A stretch of DNA of 56,407 nucleotides from Reticulitermes lucifugus (taxonomy: Eukaryota > Arthropoda > Insecta > Blattodea > Rhinotermitidae): assembly GCA_026260175.1 (NCBI GenBank), contig JAKCWW010001773.1:9522-65928 (forward strand). The letters are read 5' to 3'. Positions within the stretch are counted from its first letter, which is position 1. Each line of letters begins with the position of its first letter. The position numbers and the translations under genes are program-made. Below are positions 24,521-36,700 of this stretch, piece after piece. The notes beneath the pieces were generated by a model. The model was not told the DNA's origin. It was given only the letters and a program-made list of their open reading frames with translations, and did no database searches.

Positions 24521-26300
24521 CCGAAACTCCAATGCGAGGGGGGGGGGGTGTACGAAATCGAACGCCAGGGTTGTCACACAGAAACACATCTTCAGCGACC
24601 CGCCACCCTCCATCTGAAACGCCGATAAAATTCCCTCACGTCTTCACCCAACGCTAGTTCATCACAGTCATAACAGCTCACCACTGGTTTATGCCGACAC
24701 AACTGAATTCAACCACACTTTCACATGCGATTCCATTCACGCCTTCGTCTCCCTAAGTGTCTATACTTCAGGGTGACTAAACTTCTGTATACCGTGTATG
24801 TCCCTCTTATCGTATCTGCCTCTACACCCCCATATTTAGAACACAAACTACTAAGCTCAAAAATTTAATTTCTCCATCTTATTACTACTTAGTCTTACGT
24901 GCAAATATTCAATGCAACATCCTATTTTTCGTAAAGAAAGTGTTTCACAACCACACACAATACGTCAAATTAGTTTCGTATATTCGAAACCTTTGTTCAG
25001 ATCGTGAAGCACAAAAACACGAAGCCTGACGGTCCATTGTGTTCCTGTCTTTTTGCGACACTATCTAGAAATAGCGCGCGTCCTTCCATCGCGATTTTGC
25101 TTAAAGCATAAATAATGCCGATGCATTATACATAGCAACACTACTACACATATTTTAACCAGCCTGCCATTATTTCATTTACCGCTGTGGCGCCACTGGC
25201 GACCACTTCATACATTAAACGGTTGCCAAGCAACGAAATGTTGCAGTGTTTACACACAAAATCAAGTCAGACAAAAAACTGGACTTTCTTGTATACAAGT
25301 ACGTCTGCCCGTGGCTAGTGTCCCCTTTTTGATTTCTAAAACAGGTATGGGATTTACGTCAACTACTCCACATACGCCACTGAATTGTTATTTGGAAGTA
25401 CAACCCGGTTCCCTTCAGCTCGTCCTCCATTCCTGAATACTAGATTCGAACATTTCTGAAGCAATTTCAGGGGAACAAAATTCTAAAATTCAACGGGAGG
25501 GTTGGGGTGAGTAAGGCAAGTTTAGCCAACATTTTCCATGGGACTTCTGCAACCCCGAGTCTTGATTCCTACTTGAGGAAGACATGGGGCATTAGTCACC
25601 AACTGACAGAACTCAAAAACACTACCTACAGCATGGAACATTCGCAAAGGTACAAGGCATTATAAAATACAGCACACTTGATCCGATTTTTAGACTTCTG
25701 TATTTGAGCTGCATGTGTGCAGCTTTCCTGCACCCTGGGAATTATGTGCCAATCATACACAAGGAATTTCGGAATTGGTGGAATGCTATTTAAATCCATA
25801 TAGCTAATGCACTCCCAGTTAAGTGAATACTCTGAATAAAAATGAACAGAGAAATGCATTCTGATATCTGAAACAGTGGATTTTGCTTTCAGTTCCAAGA
25901 CAAAATACACGCTTCTAATGAAAACTCATCTTCGACCTTCCTTCCACTACAACCACACCCAAATCTCTTTATGCAATAAATTTCTCCAACATTTATTTCT
26001 TACATCAGTGGACTTTGCCTTCAAGACGGCATGGATGTTCCAAAAATATATATTTCGAGACTTCCATCACAAATAATAATGAAAATTATATGGCAGTCCA
26101 TAAACTCACTTGCCTGCCATTCACTTTGCAGCAAATGTGAACACAAAATGATTTTAAAAAAAACTGTTAATGGGTGATTTTCTTAGTGCCAATTTTAGGA
26201 TCCAGAAAAATACCCCGATCACGCAGTACACATCACATACTACATAAGCAGTAGAAACACACGAGTTAAGTGCCAGCATACTAGCTTGGGTGCTTTTACA
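24521..26300. other. Gene-free stretch spanning the CpG-density boundary
   Basis: No gene or repeat was recognised. CpG dinucleotides are frequent up to about 25.5 kb (two to five per 60 bases), about one per 60 bases at 25.6-26.3 kb, and scarce after that. Confidence 0.6.
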
Positions 26301-29273
26301 CACTTCTTACAGTGTGCACTGTGCCTGGCTCTGCAAGATATTCTGGACAATGTGAACATGGATATGTGCCACTGTTTCACATAAAAGGCAAGGATAATGG
26401 AAGTATGGAAGGCTTGCCTGTATTTCCACCTTTATATACTTCTTGAAGGAGAATGTCATGGTAACTCAGTGATACCCAAGCATTTATTCATGATCACCGC
26501 TGATACATGGAATCTTGTACAGGAATCCTCTCTTACCTCTGAAGTGGCTGGAATGGCTTAACTTTAGTCCCTGAAGCAACAGGCAACCTCGCTATTAGCC
26601 CGACCTGCCTGCAGTTCACCATCCACCTGTCCATTCAATGTCTCTTCAGATGGGAAAGTTATGGATGATAACCCATAACTTAAGCTAAAGGACCAATACT
26701 TCCATAATGACACTTATACATCATAAAATGCATTTAAACTTGGGTCAGTGAAAGAATAAACACAGACTTCTCCTCCCTGGTCTGCCTATTGGCTACTTCC
26801 CCTTGGTGTTACTTCCTCCAATTCCTACACTTGATTTGTATTTTCACTCTCTCTATGCATTCTTGGCTTGCTTGCAGTGCCGGAGTGGTGTCGTGAAACA
26901 CAGGTACTGACTGTGCGGGAGCAGACTGCCAATCTAAATTCCCACCACTCCTGCTCATTCTTTGTCTGACCCAAGTATCAGGACATCCTTGTGAATCTAC
27001 AGTACACCCAACAGGCCTGAGCATGTCAAATCTCTTGGCAAAAGGTCTTGAAAACTTCATATATCAATTTTCTTACAATGTGGCTAATTGCTGAAACATA
27101 TTCACTGGTTGTTGTCAGACCTGTCAATACCTGGTGATGATCTCTCTTTGTGAATCCTGGCTCGTATTTTATCCCTGCCAAACATTCACACTGGAAACTC
27201 AGTTTTAGGATAACTAAGCTTCTCATGTAATGTATCCCATAGTAACCATTCTGGAATCAGCAGTTTCCAATGCAACTGATTTGAATTATGTTCACTTCTT
27301 GCATGACTGCAGTGTCTGTGCCAATTTCATTTTGAAAGTGTCCTAGCAATGACCGATTCATGTACTACAGCAACTCATTCATGTTATCTGAGAACATAAT
27401 GGTATACCTAACCTAGATTCATTCATTCAACCTTGACTCATTTCTTTGAACACAGAACATAATGGTACCTAACCTAGACTCATTCAATTGAACAAAGAAC
27501 ATAATGGTTCCTACACTAGAATCTCTAACCTGCAAATCTCATTGATAAGTATGCCTAACATTTCCACCACATGTAAGCACAACTGTGAACACGTGACAAT
27601 GTTATCCAACATGCTGCAAATAGGAAAGCCACATTTTGGCAAGCAGTTACAAAAGTAATCCCTCTGCCACTGCAAACATGAAATCTCGTTAACAGTTCAG
27701 GCTGCCAACTTTTGAGGTTCATAATTATCAGAACTGAAGTCTGTAAAATTTTTGAAGATTAACAAATTATTGTATATAAAATTTGGTGTGGGTGTGCTAC
27801 ACAAATAAACATAAATAATCAAAAACTGTACTACCACCAGCCATAATCCCATGTACACACATGCAGACAATAAAAGCAAACCTGCTGAAAACAGTCCCAG
27901 GTAATACCACATAAATGTTCCTAACATACAGTGCTCAAAATCAAGTGGTTATCTGGTACAGTAAATTCATAAACCTGCAAAACTGTATTGTATTGCATTT
28001 GAATATGTAGCTTCTGGCTATCATTAATCTGATATTAGCACAGTTAATTACGACAAACATGCACTCTGGTGACCAAAAACTTATCTACACACAGAAGTGA
28101 TGAGTGTTCTGTGAGGTCAGCAGGATTAATATGTACCTGCAATTGTTTTTTAACAACAGCAGTAGAAGCAGCAGCAATATTAATATTAATAATAATAATA
28201 ATAATAATAATAGCATTTAAAATTACATAGCCAAACAAAAAGTCAACTTTTGTGTAGTAAAGAGACAGAACAAAAGGGTAAGTAAATGCATTTTGCTGCT
28301 AGTGATGCTCTCATCCTGTATCTCATTCCATAATTTCAGGAACTGATTGCAAAACACCATTCCTAAGAAAATGAAATTAAAAGTGGGTTCTAAAAAAACT
28401 GGCAATCTATTCACAGGCCCACAATAAGGAACATGATATACAATACCTGTATGGCGTCACAAGCTGAGTTCCACATCTTGCTTCCATCAAGCATACCTTT
28501 CTTCTACACCAATTACTGAAATAACTCGTACCACTTCCAAAAAAGAAACCACTAAGAAAAACACATGCCACAGTGGTTCCTTGTTAAGTGAGTACAAGTT
28601 CTTCAAGGAGTAACTGATTCCACTATGGAATTGTACTGCTGACTGGGAAAGAATGTTAGTGAAGGGACACAGTTTACACAAAATAATAATACAAAATAAT
28701 ACAGTAGAAGCTGAGTTGCTCGTCTGTCAATAACTTCAGCGTAACTTGCAGCATCTCCCACTGGTCTGAAAACTGAAATTTAAACAATTTAACAAATATC
28801 CAATAAATGTGAACTTGTAATATAAAACATGAGAGCAACTCACAATCCATAACTTCTAACTCAAAACTACTAAGTTAATAAACATACACACTTCCATTAT
28901 CCATGGCTTTGTTAACACAGCAGTCAACTGCGAAAATTTTTCTTAAAGTCTGTTGATCTAACGTTATACAATTTATTACGTAGTACACACTTCATTATCA
29001 ATATGATAAGAAAATGTTCCATCACTAACAATGGGTTATGAATTGCTCACAACACAGTAACCTTAAAAGTAAAAGTATTCTTACATACGTACATTTTAAA
29101 TACTGTATATGGATCATATAGGCCTTATAATCAATTACTGCATGCAATTTCACTGCAACCCCCCCCTCGTCCATTAAGATGTTTGATGATTTAAAATATG
29201 TCAGTCATATAAACCTGAGCAGAAAAGATGTCCTTTTTTTGTACTGCTGAAAAGTTTGATTTGTATGAACTGC
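26301..29273. other. CpG-poor DNA 3' of the last visible PNUTS exon
   Basis: This region would hold the next PNUTS intron and possibly its 3' exons, but I could not find the PP1-docking, ITAM-like or GC-rich RGG/zinc-finger segments in any minus-strand frame. It carries a (TAA)n tract at 28174-28210. Minus-strand ORFs at 26809-27060 and 27026-27226 are unrecognised. Confidence 0.5.
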
Positions 29274-29335
29274 CTATGCTTTATTAATACCCCACCCCCT
29301 GCGTATGTCCCTCCACCGAAGCCATCCATACTTAC
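29274..29335 (-). promoter_or_regulatory. Intronic read-through tail with poly(A) signal after the large PNUTS exon
   Basis: If the donor at 29335 is not used, the reading frame continues for 18 intronic codons (ending GWGINKA) to a TAG at 29276-29274. A canonical AATAAA on the minus strand lies at 29285-29280, overlapping the end of that extension. This could be an intronic polyadenylation site that makes a truncated protein. AATAAA is common by chance in AT-rich DNA, so the site is only suggestive. Confidence 0.3.
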
Positions 29336-30721
29336 GTTTTGGTCTGGGAGGATTCAGTTTTATGTTCCCGCTCTTGTCAGCCTTCTTTGCATCATCAGTG
29401 CCCACATCAGCAACTGTGGGTTTCAGCTTCTTTTCTGGAGGAGCAGACATCTCTTTTGGAGGGGATGGACGCTTTAAGGACGGAAGTTTAACAGGTTTCG
29501 TATTGACAGGCGTAATGACCTTCCTGACTGGCCGTGATGGGGGAGGCTTTGCTTCCTCTTCCAGTCCTGTTGAACGGAACTTCGAGTTGAAGGTCTTCAC
29601 AGTCTTTGGGCGAACCGAGTCAGATTTTCTTGATTCAATCGATATTGAAGGCTTTCTGCTGGTTGGTTCATAAGCTGGAGGCTTTTTCACATCACCAGAA
29701 GATGGTTTCTTAACATCAGCAGCAGTACTCTGAGGCTCCTCTTGTCTGGGCTTTTTTGGTATTTTTCCCAACTTGTTTATTGCTGGTGGAATCAGCTTTG
29801 CCAAAGCTTCTTTATCCTTGTCAGACTGAGTGCTAACTTTCTCACTACTCAGTTTTTTGTCCCTAACTTTGTTACTTTCCCTATCTTTGGCTTCCCTTTC
29901 CCTGTCTTTTGATTTGTCTTTACTCTTTTCTTTTGAAGCTTCCTTCTCTCTGCTCTTTTCACTACTGGATTCAACTTTTAACTTTTTCTGTTTATCAGAT
30001 ATCTTAATACTCAACTGAACATCTTTTGTTTTCTTCTGAACATCCTTACTTAACTTTGACCCTTCTACATTATTGTCCAGTTTTCCAGATTTAACCTTTG
30101 ACTTCACTACAGAACTTTTCTGTGTATCTACAGTACTCTTCACAGCTGATTCTTCCACTTCTTTCTTAATGTCTTCCTTTTTAACCATAACTGTATCACT
30201 TAACGTCGCTACAGTAGCACTGACCTTTACAACAGGCTTTCCAACTTCAACTGAAGCCGCACTTGAACTATCCGTACTCAATCTCCTATTCGACTTCTCC
30301 CCCGAGAACACTTTTGCTAATACTTGCTTCCCATCTCGAATGGTGATTTTATACACTGGCAACTGTCCAAGGGGGCCATCCCAGGCGACCTCTTCAGATG
30401 ATCCTTCTGAACCATCTTCAGTCTTCACCACAAGTTTGTGCACCTCTACTACTTTTTTCTCTGAGATCTCTGTTTTTACCTGTACTATATTTTCCTGTTT
30501 GCCTGGCAGTGAAGACACATTTACTTTACACTCCTCACCACCACTGTTAGCCTGCACCTTATCACTACACACATCTGTTTTCTTTCCCTCTTCTTTAACA
30601 GCCAAACACTCTACAGAAGATACTTCCACACTTGCTGCATGATGTGCTCTTATTGCCTCTGTTTCTCCCTTTACTATCCTTAGCCACTGTTCAACCAACT
30701 TACTTGCGAGTAATTTAACAC
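29336..30721 (-). CDS. PPP1R10: PNUTS large central coding exon
   Basis: The acceptor CTGTTTACAG precedes GTGTTAAATTACTC, and the donor is CCAAAAC/GTAAGT. The first codons complete the TFIIS-N-like domain (VKLLASKLVEQWLRIVKGE). The next 370 or so residues are mostly disordered and rich in Lys, Ser, Glu, Asp and Val, with an SR-like KDKSKDREREAKDRESNK stretch. An ordered-looking block, VYKITIRDGKQVLAKVFSG, sits at about residues 245-265, and the conserved KFRSTGLEEE follows near residue 505. The end of the exon is Pro/Lys-rich. No RVxF-type PP1-docking motif lies in this exon. In vertebrates it lies C-terminal to KFRSTGLE, so it should be in later, unseen exons. Confidence 0.93.
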
Positions 30722-33700
30722 CTGTAAACAGATAAAAATATGCTCATTACCAATTAGTAGCATTCAGCTTACGGCCTAGTTCTAAACTACAGTACATTAA
30801 TTCAATGTCCTCAGGTCTTCAAATCATTTACATGTCATAAATTAAAGCACATGAATGTTCAGTAACAAACAACTATGATACTTACTTTCATTGCTACTCT
30901 CCTTTGACAGTCCTTTTATTAGTTTAGGACAGTTGTTTGTCTTTAACCTCTCCACATCAACTGGGCACATCAGCAATAACTCCAATAATTCCTGTATAAG
31001 AGGCCAGTTTTTGGCTACTATGGCATCTGACAACCATGTGTGTATCAAGTTCCAGCCTCCAGCAGCCATGAACCTGAAATTTCAAAATATTCTAACATTA
31101 ACAACATTTAATTCTTGTAATTCTGTTGTGGGCAAATCTGTGGAATTGAAAGAAGGCAAATGAGAACATAATCACAGGCATACACATACAAATGAAAGTG
31201 CATACAGAGAGTATAAATTAAGGGAACCAGATATAGGAAAGTATCTTTTCTCTAATGCTAATGATATGTTAAAAGTACTTACATGCCCAAGAGATCAGTT
31301 TTTGTTGTTTTCAAGATCTGTATATAGATACACTTGCTAACAAGCTTCTTTGAAAACTTGGTCATAAGGCTGCAAAGAGAACAAGAAACATAATTAACTT
31401 CCTTACACACACTTTTAAGACAAGTACAATACACACAATGATGTTAAGTTACCATGCTTTCAGCAGACAAAACACTGGCAGGTTTCAATTATGCAGCTGT
31501 TATCAGTTCACGGTTCTAATGAAGTGGATTATGTTCATAAATCTTGATGAAACAAAAACAATGAACTATACCGGGAAGTTTTATGAGGGGAGAAAATTTT
31601 TCAAACAAAAAGAGAAATGACATTGACAAGACTCTGTAAAAAACAAAATAAACAAGAGACAATGACAAAACTATGAAAATGTTACAGTGTCGAGTGTCAG
31701 TGTAAGTGTGTGTCCGTGGGGGGNGGGGCATGCCCCTTCGTATGAACTGCACACCATATGGTAACCCACATGGAAAACTAACTGAGGGAGTGCACTGTAT
31801 TCAACAGATCTCGTACACAAACAATACTGGTCAACCAACAACTGCTGATAAACCACATAATCCACACTGTGACAAGGAGAGGAGAGCCCTACAATCCCAT
31901 ACACAGGGAACATCAGGATTAACAAAGCATCAAATGGGGCACACCAAATAGCACGTCACCCCAAAAGAGTCAAGACAAAATAAACTATAGTCCCCCCGGT
32001 AATATTTTGAGGGCAGGCACATATTAAGACCGTTTCCTTTTGTGACTGTAGGCATGAATTTTTAACACCCTCTACACACTGTAACATGAAAAACTATAAA
32101 ATGAAAGCACCCGTGTTGCTCTCCGCTTGTTTCTGCTTACTTTGCATTTCCCTTCAACATAAATAAATCTGAAGTAAATAAATGGAAGAGAAAATCATGA
32201 ATATAACCCAAAGAACAAAAATGGCCACTGGAATAACTTTGTGTAAATTTGTACATATATATAAAGTGCACTGCAACAGAAATTGGATGGATGCTCACAC
32301 CATTCAGGGATCATGATATTACCATGTTGATATATACAGTCATACCCTGATACAGTACCACCTCCCCTTAACATCCATGAAATCCTGTGAAAAGACACAC
32401 CCCATTACACAAAATGTTAATTTAAAGCCACCTTCAATATACCTCCACAGTTCACAGTAAAGAAACGGGGGCATTATATAGGAGACTGTGTGTGCGCGTA
32501 AAATCAAAGGCACCAAAAACAAGTCATTCCCAACACAAAGACAATTGCTCAGCCAAGTGACATTTCCCACCTTTCATGGCACCAAAAAGCTATAACTGCA
32601 CTTGCCACATGTCACTGGACCCTATCCTGAGGCAGTTCAATCCAGTCCACATACTTACACCCCATTCCTTTAAGATCCATTTTAACCATATCTTATCTGT
32701 GCCTATTTCTTATGTAGTACAACAATTCTGTATGTTCCCACGCATTTTCCACCTAACATTACCTCATTTGGCCACTCCGTAATACCGAGAGGTGTAAGTT
32801 ACAAAAGTGCCTTGTTACACCAGCTTCCTGTTTATTTCCTCTCAACTAGGTACAAACAGAGAAAGTCCCCGACTTACGTGAGTGGATCGTTCCGCAACCC
32901 TATGCATAAATCGATTTTTATGTAACTCAGAGCCACGTTTTATTATATACCTTATACACAATAATAATAGATATAATAATAATTAATAATAATTTTAATA
33001 ATTAATAAAAAACATAATAATTAATAACCGATACTGGAGTCACTGTTGTATTCAATTGAGGCAGAGGCAGGGGTGGGTGTGGTGGTGGTAGTGCCACAAG
33101 AAGTGTTTTTTACGCAAGTCCAAAATTACGTATGTCGCAGCTACGTAAGTCGGGGTCCGTCTGTATTCTCCAGAGCATTCTTTTTTCAAACACCCTCAAC
33201 ATTGTTCCTCACTTTCAGAGGGAACATGCAAACACTGACTCATTTCCTACGTAACTGTTCATTTCACATAAAACAAAGCAAATGTTTCCCACTTTCAAAA
33301 AAGTCATACATCATTAATACACATACATAATTGATATTCCATTTTCTTCAATTACAAGAATTTATGGTGGAAATACCCTTTCAACAGAACTATGTTTACA
33401 ACATGCCCATTTATTGATGGTGTTTCAAAAATTTTTTAATTGGCAAGCAAAGCACACTTCTAAAAATGGGCCTCAGGGTAATTATTGAAAAATTGCCTAT
33501 GAATAAAATATTCACATTTAACATGTTAAGATACAACCATCAACAACAGTTGTGCTGCTTCAAAACTAAACCACAAGTCTTACAATGGGCAAAATTCATA
33601 TTATTTCAAAAGAACTGTAAAAATTTTAAATATCTTAAAAAGATTCTATTATACTGGCACCATAAAAACCAGTAAATTAATGACGGTTCAATCAGGATAC

Positions 33701-36700
33701 ATAACCACCCTAATACCCACGCTGACTGTGTCACCACCAAATGCCAAAATGTAGATGTGTTTCAAAAATTGAAACAGGTTGTATAGCATCATAACAAGAC
33801 TACATTACACACTGTATTACACATGAAATTTCTGAACGTTTTTGAAACACTTCAAATTCACTAGCCGCTAGCAGCGTGCATAATAAGGCATCAAAGGATT
33901 AACCTTTACCCTATGTGCACACTATATTTATGACTTACATAGGAAAACCCCCTACAAATTCATTTTATACAACTAGTCAACTATGTACTTATTGCATTTG
34001 AGAAAAAATGCCATTTATTTCATAATTTTATTTTTTTATTTTTTTATTTATTCATGTGTTACCTACAGCAAGTTCTAATTTAAATACCCACCCCACAGGA
34101 TGAAGGTTAACCTTGCTGAAATTCAAAAACCTTTCAAGGAATTAAAGCCTTGTATCCTCTCTCACTTCCCCACACACGCACGCATGCACTGTTACCATAT
34201 CTATACAGCAAACTAACTTCCACTGCTTCACATGTACACAGAATTGAACAAGCAGTGCCAAGCAGAACTCAAACAACCAATTTTCCACTGCATAGATTTC
34301 CGGTCCTCCAAACTTCTTGGTTTTACCACAGATATTTTATTTTTTCCCATCTTACACATATCAGATAAAAGTACCGTTCTGTCATCACCATGTTTGTAAC
34401 TGCTGATGTACATAGAATCTTCCATACATAACACTGGTAAACACAATTTTTGTCACATGCAAACGCTTTAGTGCGTTTTGCTTATTTTTCCACACAGAAT
34501 TCAATAATGCAATTAGAATCTTTCTATCACCCTTAGTTTTGTGTAACAAATATGGTGTTTTACATGGCATATAATACATACTTTTTAGAAAACCTCCCTT
34601 TATTGATAACATTAACATATTAGTTTTGGAGACAGGAAGTTAAATTGGGTACTAGCAGGTCATTTGACAGTTCCCTAGTCCAATATAGACTGCCAGGCAA
34701 AGCAAGCTGATACATGTACCTCCATGTTCAGACATGCATCCAGTCTCCATCCGAGGGGCACTGTTTTGTCAGTTGTGTGCTAGGTTTTCTTATGCAAGTA
34801 CCATAAATGTTACTTCTCTGAAGTGTATTACATCCTATCATAGTTCTGTGGCATCTTTCATTATGTCAAGAAAGTGTTTAAATCAGCCAGACAGTTTCTG
34901 CTATTTGTGTGGTGAAGTGACCTTCAGATATCAGAGAAGGAACTTCACTCCACTGATTACAAAATGATGTGGTTTGAGATCTGCACTCTTCTGGGATTTT
35001 ATGCAGCACAGAATGGTAATACCATACCGATGTTTCGGGAAAACCTATCGATCCCATCTTCAAGGGTCAAGCAGTCCAAGAAGAATTCTTGGACTGCTTG
35101 ACCCTTGAAAATGGGGAGCCTGAAACCATGCAATATTGAGGTTTATTTTGGGCGCCAAATAGGTGACTGATGTAAGTCCTGGGCCCCTCCCATTTGCTGT
35201 GTAATATGTATTAGGCTTCTAAATGGTTGGAAAAATAGTTTGTGCCACATGACCTTCACCGTGTCTACGGTTTGGAGAGAATCGAAAAAGACTGTTCCAT
35301 CAGACTTTTATTTCTGTTTAATAGACATACCAGGGATTACTGTTAAGTCAAAATGTATGATGATATAACAGAATTTACCATCAGCATTGAGTCCTATTCC
35401 ACAGTGAAGAGCTACCTGTACCAAAACTACCATATAATGTGACCATGAACAAAGATGACTCCGATCAAAGTAGGGCCAATGAAAAATTTTGTCAAGGTGA
35501 TGGATCAAAATGGTATGGATTTCTGTACTTAAAAGAATACATTTCCGAGGGTAAGTGATGCTAAAATCATAGAAGCGAGATTTGTATGTCCTCAAATAAG
35601 GGAGCTGATAAATGATAAGCATATTGATGATCAGTTCAATGAAGTGGAAAGCGTTGCGTGGGAAATAAGACAGAAAACTACCGTAAATAGCGAGTGATCT
35701 TCTGAAAAGCCACAAAACTATGGGTTGTAATATGTTCCAAAAAACACATTTCCTAGAGTCACGCTTTGACTTCTTCGCTAAAAACCTTGGCGTGCCATCA
35801 GTGATAAGTATTCACCACGAAGAGTTGTACCATGACAAGTGGAGCCCAAGTATGCTGGCTGACTACTATTGCCAGGCCCTCAAGAGTGATGCTTCACAGG
35901 TGAAATACAGCAGAAAATCAACAACCATCACCTTTTATATAATTACAGATGCCATGTTTTAGTAGCCTTGCATGACAGAGGAAATATAAGACTACATTTG
36001 AATTCAATGCAAAAAATACTATTAAGTTCACTTATTCCAATACTTGTGACAGAAAACAACATTTACTCACAAAAGGCCTAAACATATGCTGCTCTAAATA
36101 GAGCGACTATGATGGTAGTGTTTTTTTTTTTGGGTGCTACAACCTACTTTTCACTACAGCTACACATCAAGGTATTGTATACATCACAGTCACTTGAGTG
36201 TATCATTTTTGAATTCAAAGGAAGTTGGTGTAAGGAACAACCTGATACCTGTAAGAGTCTCGATGTATTAAACCAACAAAGGAAATAAAGCTTAATATTA
36301 AAAAAAAAAACAATTACTTTGCTGGCCAGTGTAATGTCTAGGTATGTTACTGGCCTATGTCCATACCAATTTCATGTACCTAGTTCACATGGTTTTTAGT
36401 TAACACCATGAAACCGAAAGCACAAAAATTGTTTCATGTGTCTGCCATTTTATTTTAAATCTGACCTCCCAGCACAAAAAACTGCATATTCTTGACAAAA
36501 TCTAATACCACACATCACTTCAGGAACCCACATTATGTGGTATTATTAACACTCCCATCTCACAAATTCATGTGAGTGCAATACTGTTATTTACCAATAA
36601 CAGGAAATTAAAAAAAAAATGGTGGGGTGTCCACCAACAGCACAACACTCATACGAAGCGCCATGAGAACTGGCTGACTGGTTAAATGTTGAAATAGTGA

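Noticed and set aside
26809..27226. Minus-strand ORFs as possible downstream PNUTS exons
   Set aside because: No similarity to the PP1-docking, ITAM-like or C-terminal PNUTS regions, and no phase-compatible acceptor leading from the large exon.
29305..30642. Several plus-strand ORFs (for example 189 codons at 30073-30642)
   Set aside because: They are antisense shadows of the large PNUTS exon.
31706..31951. Plus-strand ORF ending in an LTKHQ-like, C2H2-finger-like tail
   Set aside because: The Cys/His spacing does not form a C2H2 finger, the frame contains an N, and it lies at the edge of the PNUTS intron on the wrong strand.
35308..35715. 135-codon minus-strand ORF
   Set aside because: It is the antisense shadow of the plus-strand zinc-finger element relic, whose plus-strand frames carry the recognisable blocks.
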